Positions 7,441-15,807 of a stretch of 64,000 bases of DNA are shown one piece after another (position 1 is the first letter of the stretch; every line of letters begins with the position of its first letter). Source of the stretch: Anaerolineae bacterium (GTDB lineage: Bacteria; Chloroflexota; Anaerolineae; Anaerolineales; Anaerolineaceae); NCBI GenBank assembly GCA_013178295.1, contig JABLWW010000015.1, positions 25,934 through 89,933 of the forward strand. Direction: 5' to 3'. A model generated the notes under the pieces. It saw only the letters and a program-made list of their open reading frames with translations, had not been told where the DNA came from and ran no database searches. The position numbers were made by a program, and so were the translations under genes.

Positions 7441-8097
7441 ATGCTCAAACTCACCATCGAAAGTTTACGCAAAGAAGCTGCCGCCTTTTCAACCGCCGAG
7501 TCACACCGCGTGGAAAAAACATTGTTTGGCATAACAGACGGCAAAGCCATTGGGACTTATCTCGAACACAGGTTTAAAACGCATTTACAGAGAAGTTATG
7601 AACTTGAAGTCAGCAGTTCCGCTAGCGGCATAGATTTTCCAAACTTACTAGTCGATATTAAAGTCACAAACATCCATCAGCCCCAATCATCTTGCCCATT
7701 CAAGTCCGCCCGGCAAAAAATTTACGGCCTAGGCTATTCGCTTCTCGTGTTCGTTTACGAGAAAACGGACAACGTCAACGCACAGACAGCATCCTTGAAA
7801 ATTCTGCATACGATTTTTGTCAACGCGGACAGGACAGCCGATTTTCAAATCACAAGAGGCATCCTTCAGATTCTGGCAAATGAAGGTAACCGGGATGACA
7901 TTATTGCTTTCCTGCTCGACAAAAATTTACCAGCAGATGAGATGGAAGTTAACCAAATAGCCGATGAAGTATTAAACAAGCCGCCCAAGCAAGGTTATTT
8001 GACCATTTCCAATGCCTTACAATGGCGGCTACAATACAGCAGAGTCATTGAACAAGCAGGGCAAGTGGAAGGAATTTATCGGATAAACTATCAATGA
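7441..8097 (+). CDS. Type II restriction endonuclease (PD-(D/E)xK-like)
   Basis: 218 residues. GIDFPNLLVDIKVTNIHQPQ provides an acidic residue followed by a D-x-K pair, the usual PD-(D/E)xK arrangement, preceded by KAIGTYLEHRF and followed by SARQKIYGLGYSLLVFVYEK. It overlaps the methyltransferase start as ATGA, the organisation expected of a restriction-modification operon. The recognition sequence is unknown. Codon use is clearly AT-richer than flanking genes, suggesting horizontal acquisition. No controller (C) protein gene was seen upstream. Confidence 0.75.
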   Translation: MLKLTIESLRKEAAAFSTAESHRVEKTLFGITDGKAIGTYLEHRFKTHLQRSYELEVSSSASGIDFPNLLVDIKVTNIHQPQSSCPFKSARQKIYGLGYSLLVFVYEKTDNVNAQTASLKILHTIFVNADRTADFQITRGILQILANEGNRDDIIAFLLDKNLPADEMEVNQIADEVLNKPPKQGYLTISNALQWRLQYSRVIEQAGQVEGIYRINYQ

Positions 8098-9545
8098 GTG
8101 AAGGGTCAAGACAAGCACAGATAGAATACGGAGACTTCCAAACCCCTTTTGAACTAGCCAAAAGGGTCTGTGAAAAGCTACACGTATTAGGGGTAGCACC
8201 AGATGTCATCATTGAACCGACATGCGGCGTTGGTGCATTTATTGAAGCCTCTGCGATAGCTTTTCCATCTGCCAAGAAAATTTTTGGCATTGAAATCAAC
8301 ACCTCTTATCTTGCTGAGCTGGAAAAGCGAAAAGGGCGGTTTCCCGCAAGCGAGCGCATACTTCTGTACCAGGGGAATTTTTTTAATTTTAGTTGGAAAA
8401 GTCTTCTCGATACCAAAGGCTCTTTATTAGTTATTGGTAACTTTCCCTGGGTCACGAACTCCCAACAGGGTACAATTGGTGGAGCAAATCTTCCGTTAAA
8501 GACAAACTTTCACAATCGCGGCGGTTTTGACGCCATGACGGGAAAAAGCAATTTTGATATTTCAGAATGGATGTTAATTCAGGTTTCTAATTGGCTTCGA
8601 AATCGCCATGGCCACCTCGCAATCTTGGTAAAAACCTCTGTGGCTAGAAAGTTTTTAAACCACCTTTACATGCAAAAAACGCCTCTGGTACGTTCCTCGA
8701 TCTACGGCATTGACACAAAAAAATACTTTGACGTTTCAGCAGAGGCATGTCTCTTGTTCTGTGAATTTGATCCAGAGTCCCACAATTACGATTATGATGT
8801 TTACAATGATCTCGATAGCCTGGGGGGCTATCGAGCAGGTCATCGAAACGGGATCACAATTCGAGATTTAGACACCTTTGAGAGATTAAGCGAATATTAC
8901 GGAAATAGCAAAACAAAGTGGCGATCAGGCATTAAGCACGATTGTTCACATGTCATGGAACTCCAAAAAGTTGGCGATCGTTTTATCAATGGGCTAGGCG
9001 AGGTTGTAGAAATTGAATCCACATATCTTTACCCGTTATTGAAAGGCTCCGATGTCGCAAACAACCGTGTTGACAAAACAGACCGTTACGTTTTAGTAAC
9101 CCAAAAGTCCATTGGAGAGCCAACAACTCCGATCAAAAAACTTGCTCCAAGAACCTGGGCTTATTTGGAAGCTCACGCCAAATATCTGGATGCGCGGAAA
9201 AGCCGCATATACCAAGACAATCCCCGCTTTTCAATTTTTGGCGTTGGCGATTACACCTTTGCTCCTTACAAAATTGCAATTTGCGGTCTTTACAAAAAAT
9301 TGGCCTTTCGGCTGGTCCGCCAAATTGAAGAAAAGCCCACTGTATTTGACGATACAGTTTATTTCTTAAGTTTCAATAACGAGCAAGAAGCAATCAGAAT
9401 TTTCAACATTCTGTCTTCACCATTAGCAAGCGACTTTTTCTCAACACTTATTTTTTGGGATGAAAAACGCCCTATAAAAAGCAGTGTGTTAAATCGTCTA
9501 AATTTACAACAGTTCGATAATGCACAAGCTCTCAGGTTGTTTTAG
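8094..9545 (+). CDS. N6-adenine DNA methyltransferase (modification subunit)
   Basis: 483 residues with gamma-class order: motif X region GDFQTPFELAKRV (about residue 13), SAM-binding motif I IIEPTCGVGAFIEA (about 39), then catalytic motif IV as GNFPWVTNS, an NFPW variant of NPPY/NPPW. The long C-terminal part is probably the target-recognition domain. It protects DNA against the upstream endonuclease. Shares the low GC of its partner; the next gene (9701) returns to high GC, so the foreign segment is roughly 7300-9550. Confidence 0.85.
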   Translation: MSEGSRQAQIEYGDFQTPFELAKRVCEKLHVLGVAPDVIIEPTCGVGAFIEASAIAFPSAKKIFGIEINTSYLAELEKRKGRFPASERILLYQGNFFNFSWKSLLDTKGSLLVIGNFPWVTNSQQGTIGGANLPLKTNFHNRGGFDAMTGKSNFDISEWMLIQVSNWLRNRHGHLAILVKTSVARKFLNHLYMQKTPLVRSSIYGIDTKKYFDVSAEACLLFCEFDPESHNYDYDVYNDLDSLGGYRAGHRNGITIRDLDTFERLSEYYGNSKTKWRSGIKHDCSHVMELQKVGDRFINGLGEVVEIESTYLYPLLKGSDVANNRVDKTDRYVLVTQKSIGEPTTPIKKLAPRTWAYLEAHAKYLDARKSRIYQDNPRFSIFGVGDYTFAPYKIAICGLYKKLAFRLVRQIEEKPTVFDDTVYFLSFNNEQEAIRIFNILSSPLASDFFSTLIFWDEKRPIKSSVLNRLNLQQFDNAQALRLF

Positions 9546-9687
9546 CAGCACACAGCCAACGAGCTGACCGTCTTCCGCAGCGGGTGGTTGCCTGCCTGGG
9601 AGAGCACGATGGCAACGCCGCAAACCTACAAACATAGATACCCTTCCGCCCCTCCGCCTCCCCCGCCGCCGCCCCAAAAAATGATGG

Positions 9688-9693
9688 TACAAT
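9688..9693 (+). promoter_or_regulatory. -10 box for the antiporter operon
   Basis: TACAAT ends 7 nt before the ATG at 9701, with only a G run between and no ribosome-binding site. This fits leaderless transcription. No clear -35 box was found in the C-rich DNA upstream. Confidence 0.5.
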
Positions 9694-9700
9694 CGGGGGC

Positions 9701-10936
9701 ATGACCGCTTTTCTGCAGCTGGCGCTCGAACTGGCGATCCTCCTGGCGCTGGCAAAGACCTCCGCCTATATCAGCATCCGTCTGCGCCAGCCTGCCGTGC
9801 TGGGCGAACTGCTGATCGGCATCCTCGTCGGTCCTTCGCTGGTGGATGTGACCCATCTGCCCTTTATCACCAGCGGGCATCTCGACGAAGTCATCACCGA
9901 GCTGGGCGAGATCGGCGTGCTGCTGCTCATGTTTCTGGCAGGGCTGGAACTGCACATCTCCGACCTGGCGCGCAATACGCGCGTCTCCGCCTATGCGGGT
10001 GTGCTGGGGGTGCTCTTCCCGCTGGGGATGGGCTGGGGGTTTGGGCGTCTCATCGGTCTGGGCGGCGATCAGGCGCTCTTTTTGGGGCTGACCATGGGCG
10101 CAACCAGCGTGAGCATCTCCGCCCAAACGTTGATCGAACTCAAAGCCCTGCGCAGCCGCGTCGGGTTTGGCTTGCTGGGGGCGGCGGTGTTTGATGACGT
10201 GCTGGTTATCCTCTTCATGTCCTCCTTCCTCGCCATCATCTCGGGCGGCGGCAGCGGCACACTGCAAATCCTCATCACGCTGGGCAGAATGCTGCTCTTT
10301 CTGATACTTTCGCTGGCGTTTGGGCTGTGGGTGCTGCCGCGCCTGGTGCGGGCTGTTGCGCAGACCTCCGTCAGTCAGGGCGCAGTAACCTTTGCCATCG
10401 TCATCATGCTGGTCTACGGCGTGGCAGCCGAACTGCTGGGCGAGGTGGCTGCCATCACCGGCACATTTATCGCCGGGCTGATGTTTGCCCGCACACCCGA
10501 AAAAACGCTCATCGAGCCGGGGCTGCGCGCCATCGCCTACGGCTTTTTTGTCCCCATCTTCTTTGTCTCCATTGGGCTGGGGATTGACCTGCACGACATC
10601 CAGCCTGCCATTCTGTGGACGGTGCTGGGGGTCATCGTGCTTGCGGCGCTGGGCAAGGTGCTGGGCGCCGGGCTGGGAGCAAAGCTCTCCGGCTTCAGCG
10701 GGCGCGAGGCGCTCCAATTGGGCATCGGCATGATCTCACGCGGCGAGGTGGGGCTGATCCTCGCCAGCGTGGGGCTTTCCAACGGTCTGCTCACCCCCGC
10801 CATTTACTCCGCCATCATCGGCATGGTGCTGGTCACCACACTGATCACCCCGCCGCTGCTGCGGGCTGCCTTCCGCCGCGCCAAAAAACCGCAGATGCAG
10901 CCAGTCGTACAACCCTCCCCTGAGGTAGATATCTAA
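9701..10936 (+). CDS. Kef-type monovalent cation:proton antiporter (CPA2)
   Basis: 411 residues, nearly all hydrophobic helices (about 12), beginning MTAFLQLALELAILLALAKT. It carries the CPA2 hallmarks RQPAVLGELLIGILVGPSLV and ELGEIGVLLLMFLAGLEL in the first third and FVPIFFVSIGLGIDL later. It ends soon after the membrane domain with a short polar tail and lacks the cytosolic TrkA-N/KTN domain of KefB/KefC. It would exchange Na+ or K+ for protons across the inner membrane. Its stop overlaps the next ATG (TAATG), so a separate small regulator is co-translated. Confidence 0.88.
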   Translation: MTAFLQLALELAILLALAKTSAYISIRLRQPAVLGELLIGILVGPSLVDVTHLPFITSGHLDEVITELGEIGVLLLMFLAGLELHISDLARNTRVSAYAGVLGVLFPLGMGWGFGRLIGLGGDQALFLGLTMGATSVSISAQTLIELKALRSRVGFGLLGAAVFDDVLVILFMSSFLAIISGGGSGTLQILITLGRMLLFLILSLAFGLWVLPRLVRAVAQTSVSQGAVTFAIVIMLVYGVAAELLGEVAAITGTFIAGLMFARTPEKTLIEPGLRAIAYGFFVPIFFVSIGLGIDLHDIQPAILWTVLGVIVLAALGKVLGAGLGAKLSGFSGREALQLGIGMISRGEVGLILASVGLSNGLLTPAIYSAIIGMVLVTTLITPPLLRAAFRRAKKPQMQPVVQPSPEVDI

Positions 10937-11295
10937 TGTTCATGCTTCTGTTTGTCCTTCACGACCCCGAACTGCTGGAAGAAGTCCTCGACGCCTGGGA
11001 AAACGCCGGTGTCAGCGGCATCACCATCCTGCCCAGCACCGGTCTTTCGCACATCCGCCAAAAGCACTCCATCCGCGATGACCTGCCGCTGATCCCCAGC
11101 ATGGAAAACATCCTCAACCACATCGAACATCTCAACCGCACCATTTTTTCCATCGTCGAGAGCCAGGAAATCGTCCAGCGTGTGGTTGCCGCCACCGAAA
11201 GCATCACCGGCAGCCTGTGCAACCCCGATACAGGCATCCTGGCGGTCATCCCGCTGGCGGGTGTGTATGGGCTAAAGCCGCCCCACGCGCATTAA
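10936..11295 (+). CDS. PII-like regulatory protein linked to the antiporter
   Basis: 119 residues beginning MFMLLFVLHDPELLEEVLDA, followed by ENAGVSGITILPSTGL and near the C-terminus GILAVIPLAGVYGL. The pattern (beta strand, helix, GVxGxT strand, late I-P strand) resembles the ferredoxin-like fold of P-II proteins, without the uridylylated T-loop tyrosine. It overlaps the antiporter stop codon by 1 nt. By analogy with other PII-like proteins fused or paired with transporters it may bind a small ligand and gate the antiporter; that is inference. Confidence 0.6.
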   Translation: MFMLLFVLHDPELLEEVLDAWENAGVSGITILPSTGLSHIRQKHSIRDDLPLIPSMENILNHIEHLNRTIFSIVESQEIVQRVVAATESITGSLCNPDTGILAVIPLAGVYGLKPPHAH

Positions 11296-11348
11296 TCCCC
11301 CCCCCTGCCGCTCACACACACCCCTGCGCAGACGCCCGCGCGCCCCGC

Positions 11349-12878
11349 TCAGGGGTGCTCATAAGCGCCAATATCGGGAAGACCGCGGCGCGGGTTGCGC
11401 TCCAGGTCTTCGGCGGGAGCGTCCTGCGGCGTTGCGGCGTCAATTGCCGGGCTGCCGTCCTGCAGGTGATAATCGCCATCGCTGCCCCATGCAGGCGCGC
11501 GGAAGAGCGGGTCGCCATAGCGATTGCCCTCCCCCAGCGCGGCCACATCTTCGGCGCGGTAGGTGCGATCGCCGTGTGTGAGCACAAACGCGCTCTGCGG
11601 CAGATAAAACAGACTGTAGCGGATATCCGCCTGCGAGGTCGCCCCGATATAAATGGGAGAATCGCTGCCCACCCCGCGCAGGATGGTGTTGCGCATCACC
11701 AGGTTGACCGCCACCGGGTTGTCGTATTGGACGTACATCAGATAGTTGCCGCCGAGCGTGTCGTCAATCGTGGTGTTGATGATCTCAAAACGGGCGCCGG
11801 GCTTCTCTACCTGGTCAATCACCAGCGCCGCCCACGGGGTTACCTCGCGGCTGCCGTCGCCGCGCCCGTAGATCAGCGTGTTTTCAACACGGCTGTTTTC
11901 GCCCCACAGTTTGACGCCGTCGCAGGAGTTATTCGCCACCACCGCACGGCGGATGACGGTGTTGGCGGCTTTTGAATCCAGCCCGTCACCGTAGTTGTGC
12001 TCGGCAATGGTATCTTCGATCAGAATTGGACCCTGCGACACCTCGATGCCAAAGCCATCCGGGCGGTCGTAGGGGCGTCCCGTCCCATCGCCGCCCTGAT
12101 AGTAATGTCCGCTCCACGAGAGGGCGCTGTTGCGGATGACCACGTTGCGCCAGCCGCCATGCTCGCCGCCCGGTCCGCCCAGCGCGCCAAACCCGGCGTA
12201 TGTGATGTGCGTATCCAAAATCTGCAGGTCGTCCACATCCTGAATATTGATGCCAAACTCATCCACATGGTGGATGTAGAGATTTTGGAGGACAATATGA
12301 CTCGCCGGTGCGCCCAGAATTTCAATCCCATCGCGGAACCACAGCGCCTCGCCGCTGCCCTGCGGATGATGGGTGATTTCGAGGTTTTCCACACGCACAT
12401 AGCTGACCCCGCTCAGATTGACAGCCGTCACCAAGTTGTCGCGCCCCTCCAAGACGGGACGGTTGTTCTCCTCGCCGCGGATAGTGATCCAGCCATCGGG
12501 TGTGCCGCTGGGGGGCGTGAGGATGTCGGCATCGTACTCGGCAAGCACATAGTGCCCGCCAAGGATCACCAGCGTATCGCCGGGCATCAGCTGGCGCGAG
12601 CCATATCCCGGGGTTGCCCAGGGCTGATCGCGCGTGCCGGGATTGGCATTATCGCCGTGCGGGGCAACATAATAGGTGTTGCCCGTCCCCGCGGCAGGCG
12701 GAGACACAGTCGACGGAACAGCAGACGGGGAAGCGATCGAGGGAACGGCGGGCGTAACACCCACCCCCTCCCCTTGCCCCTCCTCCTGCCCCTCCTCCTG
12801 AGCGGCTGAGGGCAGATGACAGCCAAAGCTGATCAAGCATACAGCACACAGCAAAAACCAGACGATCAAGCGTTTCAT
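11349..12878 (-). CDS. Lipoprotein with right-handed parallel beta-helix
   Basis: 509 residues. Signal MKRLIVWFLLCAVCLISFGC has a lipobox ending in Cys, then a Glu/Gly/Pro linker. NTYYVAPHGDNANPGTRDQP is the typical opening of DUF1565/pectate-lyase-like beta-helix proteins, followed by repeated rungs such as VRVENLEITHH, IVLQNLYIHHVDE and VVIRNSALSWSG. Probably a surface polysaccharide-binding or -cleaving protein. ATG at 12878 was chosen because GGAGG lies 5-9 nt upstream; the longer GTG frame overlaps that site. Confidence 0.78.
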   Translation of the reverse strand: MKRLIVWFLLCAVCLISFGCHLPSAAQEEGQEEGQGEGVGVTPAVPSIASPSAVPSTVSPPAAGTGNTYYVAPHGDNANPGTRDQPWATPGYGSRQLMPGDTLVILGGHYVLAEYDADILTPPSGTPDGWITIRGEENNRPVLEGRDNLVTAVNLSGVSYVRVENLEITHHPQGSGEALWFRDGIEILGAPASHIVLQNLYIHHVDEFGINIQDVDDLQILDTHITYAGFGALGGPGGEHGGWRNVVIRNSALSWSGHYYQGGDGTGRPYDRPDGFGIEVSQGPILIEDTIAEHNYGDGLDSKAANTVIRRAVVANNSCDGVKLWGENSRVENTLIYGRGDGSREVTPWAALVIDQVEKPGARFEIINTTIDDTLGGNYLMYVQYDNPVAVNLVMRNTILRGVGSDSPIYIGATSQADIRYSLFYLPQSAFVLTHGDRTYRAEDVAALGEGNRYGDPLFRAPAWGSDGDYHLQDGSPAIDAATPQDAPAEDLERNPRRGLPDIGAYEHP

Positions 12879-12909
12879 CAAAACCTCCACGCGTGTGATG
12901 GATGTTGTC

Positions 12910-15795
12910 TTACGGCAGCGGCACTTCCTCCACCTGCACAGTCAGGCTGCAGCCATCGCGGCTCTGCTGGCCGAGGGTCAGCGTATGCGCCGCGCCCAGC
13001 AACTCCTGCGGCTGAACTTGCGCCTGGATGGTGCAGATCTCTTCATATTCGTCCTCGCACGAGACTGCCCAAAAGTCATAATTCACATCCAGGTCATAGA
13101 GGTAAAGATACAGGTTGAGTGGATAATCGGGCTGGACGTAGACTTCGAAAGAGGGCGACTGCGGGGCAAAACCCTGCTGTGCCAGATGTGTACACCACTC
13201 ACCCATTTCATGATCACTCATCCACCCACTGCGCGGTGCCGTCCCCGATCGGTAGATGGCAGGGCGTCCGTTGAACCAGATGGGTTCCGGCGGTCGGTTG
13301 ATAACCGGGCTGCAGTTGTTGATGACAGCAAACGCCTCAGCCACCCGGAAGCTGTAATCCTGGTCAATCATTAGGCCTTCTTCATGGCACTCAAACAAAT
13401 CATTTTCCCCATAGTTATCAATCCATTCATCATGTGCGCCGCCATGAAAAGCAAGCCGATGGATCGATCTGCCTGGGACCCACACCTGAAAGACACCGCC
13501 CAGCCCGACGAAGCAAGGACTGGTATCCGGAAAAAGGTGGCTAAGCGGCACTTCTCCGGGGTGTTTTACGTCCATATCGGTCAGGGTCATGCGCACCCGC
13601 CGCAAACTGCCGCGATAGAGATTGTTGCCCTCATCCAACTCCGCCACCACATTGTCCGGGTCGAGGATAATCTCAAAGCCATCCCCCAGGGAGGTGATGT
13701 CCTCCTCTCTCCAGATGAGCCAGGGGATGACACTGCTGCTGCCGGGCGTCAGCCCCAGCGTGTGCCCATCGCGCAAACGCATCACCTCGCTACCATCGCT
13801 GCGCCGCGCCAGGATCTCCGGCCGCCACCACATAGTGCGGTAGCCGCTGTTGCGCACGGTGATGAGGGGAATAAACATATCCCCCGACCCCGACCGCTGC
13901 AGCATGTCCACCTTCTCAATGCGCAGGTCAACGCCAGAAGGATACCACAGCACGTTGAGGGGAACATCGCGGCTGTAAAAATACACCGTCTGCCCGCTGC
14001 TGTCGCGTTTCATCATCATCAGCCGCACGCCGTCGGTGAGGATTTGCTGTCCGCCGCCGTAATAGATATCAACAAAGGCACTGCCCGTCTCGGGGCGGAT
14101 GGCAGCGCTGCTGAACGAGAAATTTTGATACATCCCCGCCTCACCGCCCGCCAGCTGCCCGCCCTGCAGAGGCAGGGCAACCACCTGCACCTCGCTCCCC
14201 TGACTGCCATCGTACCAGTAATTCAGTTCCAGCCGCAGGCGCGCCCGCTGCGGCGTGGGCAGATCGGCATTGGCAATTTCAAGCTCATTGCGCCCGCGGC
14301 AGGCTTCCAGCGCGGGTGAAAACGCCGGGTTGCTGGGCGCCGACTCCGCACCCGGGCGCTTGACCGCCCGCACCTCAAAGCGGTATTCCTCGCTGCACTG
14401 CGGGCGGGCGGTGTTTTCGCTCAAAAAGGCGTAGCGCGCCGCACTGAAGTCAACCAGCGCCCCGTTGCGGTAAATGTTAAAGCCGTCAATATCCGCCGGG
14501 TTGCCATCCCAGCGCCAGGCAAGGGTGTAGGTGGTCACCGCCCCCGCGTTGCGGGTGATGGTCAGCTGATACGGGGGTGGGATGACGTTCTGCTCACACG
14601 GGACGGCGCAGATCCGATAGCTCAGGTCAAACCAGTTTGCGTCCTGCTGGGCACGGGCGGTGAACGTTTCGCCGTTCCAGTCAGCCGCCCCATGCTCGCG
14701 GATCAGTTCGCCCAGATGCAGCGAGGGGGTGAGCATATCACCCAGCCGCCCCAGACAGCGTACTTGCAGACGCAGCACATCCCCGGCGGGCACCACCACC
14801 GCCCGCCCATGCTCGCCGCCCAGATAGGCGGCAATGTTCCAAAAGCCATCGCCGGAAGGGGCAAAAAAGTCATCCTGATCGGACGGAGCGCGCTGCCAGT
14901 CATCATCCTGCAAACGCACATAACAGGCAACGTCGCTCAAACCGCCCGCGGTGCGCAGGCTGAGGACTTCCAGTTCAACCGCGGCGCCGCTTTCCACCTC
15001 AGCGTCCGAAAGACCATCCCCGCCTGCCAGGTCTTCCAACCAGCGGCAAATGGCGCAGTTCTCTTCGATTGCCACCTCTCCGGGCGCAATCCCAGAGCCG
15101 CCCCACGCCGGGCGCTGCTGTTCCCCCTGAATACTGCCTGCTGCGCCGACAATCTGTCCGCCCTCTGCTTCAGATAACTCTTCTTCGGGCGCCACCCAGC
15201 CGATTTGTCCGGCGGCATCTTCCTGCGCCGCCCCCTCTGCGGCTTGCGGCATACCGCCTTGCTCTGCCACGCCTTCCACACCGCCCAGCGGCGGACAGCC
15301 ATCCATCTGCAGCAGACCGGGCTGCTGCGGACAGTCATCCTGCGCATCGCTCACCCCATCTGCATCCGCATCAGCCGCCTCGACGGCATTGACCCGCACC
15401 ATCGCCACCCCGGAATCGCCGCGCCCGTTGTAGGCGCGCACGGTCAGCGTGTGGCTGCCGGGCGACTGCACCACCCACGTCCACGTGGCGCTCAACTGGG
15501 AAGCCGCCCCCCGCTGTTCGCCGCGCAAAACGCCATCCGCCCACAGCTGCATCAGCACCACCTGATCGCCGCGCGCCGCCCCCTGCGCCTGCACCACCAC
15601 ACGCCCGCCGCTCGCCACCTCCGCCCCATGTTGCGGGGAAAAAATCACCACCGTGGGGCGCAGCGCATCACGGCGGGCAGTCTGCACGCGCGGCAGGACG
15701 TGATACATGGCGACATACCCCGCCCCCACCAGCAGACAGACCAGCAGCACCGCCAGAGCGCACCCCATCCACATCCTGTTGCCTCGTTTTTTCAT
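12910..15795 (-). CDS. Large membrane-anchored multidomain surface protein
   Basis: 961 residues. One N-terminal membrane helix (CALAVLLVCLLVGAGYVAMY) anchors an extracellular chain. An Ig-like domain covers about residues 45-135 (VIFSPQHGAEVASGGRVVVQ). An Asp-rich DADADGVSDAQDDCPQQPG segment of thrombospondin-3/calcium-binding type lies near 140-160. A fibronectin-III-like region is near 400-490 (GFNIYRNGALV) and a CARDB-like domain near 625-720 (VELDEGNNLYRGSL-type end, here VVAELDEGNNLY). RBS AAGGAGG precedes the ATG. Probably an adhesion or carbohydrate-binding protein; no enzyme motif was seen. Co-oriented with the next gene, 12 nt apart. Confidence 0.75.
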   Translation of the reverse strand: MKKRGNRMWMGCALAVLLVCLLVGAGYVAMYHVLPRVQTARRDALRPTVVIFSPQHGAEVASGGRVVVQAQGAARGDQVVLMQLWADGVLRGEQRGAASQLSATWTWVVQSPGSHTLTVRAYNGRGDSGVAMVRVNAVEAADADADGVSDAQDDCPQQPGLLQMDGCPPLGGVEGVAEQGGMPQAAEGAAQEDAAGQIGWVAPEEELSEAEGGQIVGAAGSIQGEQQRPAWGGSGIAPGEVAIEENCAICRWLEDLAGGDGLSDAEVESGAAVELEVLSLRTAGGLSDVACYVRLQDDDWQRAPSDQDDFFAPSGDGFWNIAAYLGGEHGRAVVVPAGDVLRLQVRCLGRLGDMLTPSLHLGELIREHGAADWNGETFTARAQQDANWFDLSYRICAVPCEQNVIPPPYQLTITRNAGAVTTYTLAWRWDGNPADIDGFNIYRNGALVDFSAARYAFLSENTARPQCSEEYRFEVRAVKRPGAESAPSNPAFSPALEACRGRNELEIANADLPTPQRARLRLELNYWYDGSQGSEVQVVALPLQGGQLAGGEAGMYQNFSFSSAAIRPETGSAFVDIYYGGGQQILTDGVRLMMMKRDSSGQTVYFYSRDVPLNVLWYPSGVDLRIEKVDMLQRSGSGDMFIPLITVRNSGYRTMWWRPEILARRSDGSEVMRLRDGHTLGLTPGSSSVIPWLIWREEDITSLGDGFEIILDPDNVVAELDEGNNLYRGSLRRVRMTLTDMDVKHPGEVPLSHLFPDTSPCFVGLGGVFQVWVPGRSIHRLAFHGGAHDEWIDNYGENDLFECHEEGLMIDQDYSFRVAEAFAVINNCSPVINRPPEPIWFNGRPAIYRSGTAPRSGWMSDHEMGEWCTHLAQQGFAPQSPSFEVYVQPDYPLNLYLYLYDLDVNYDFWAVSCEDEYEEICTIQAQVQPQELLGAAHTLTLGQQSRDGCSLTVQVEEVPLP

Positions 15796-15807
15796 GGCGC
15801 ACCTCCT

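Noticed and set aside
10936..11295. Canonical GlnB/GlnK
   Set aside because: No T-loop tyrosine motif and no amtB neighbour; only a PII-like fold is suggested.
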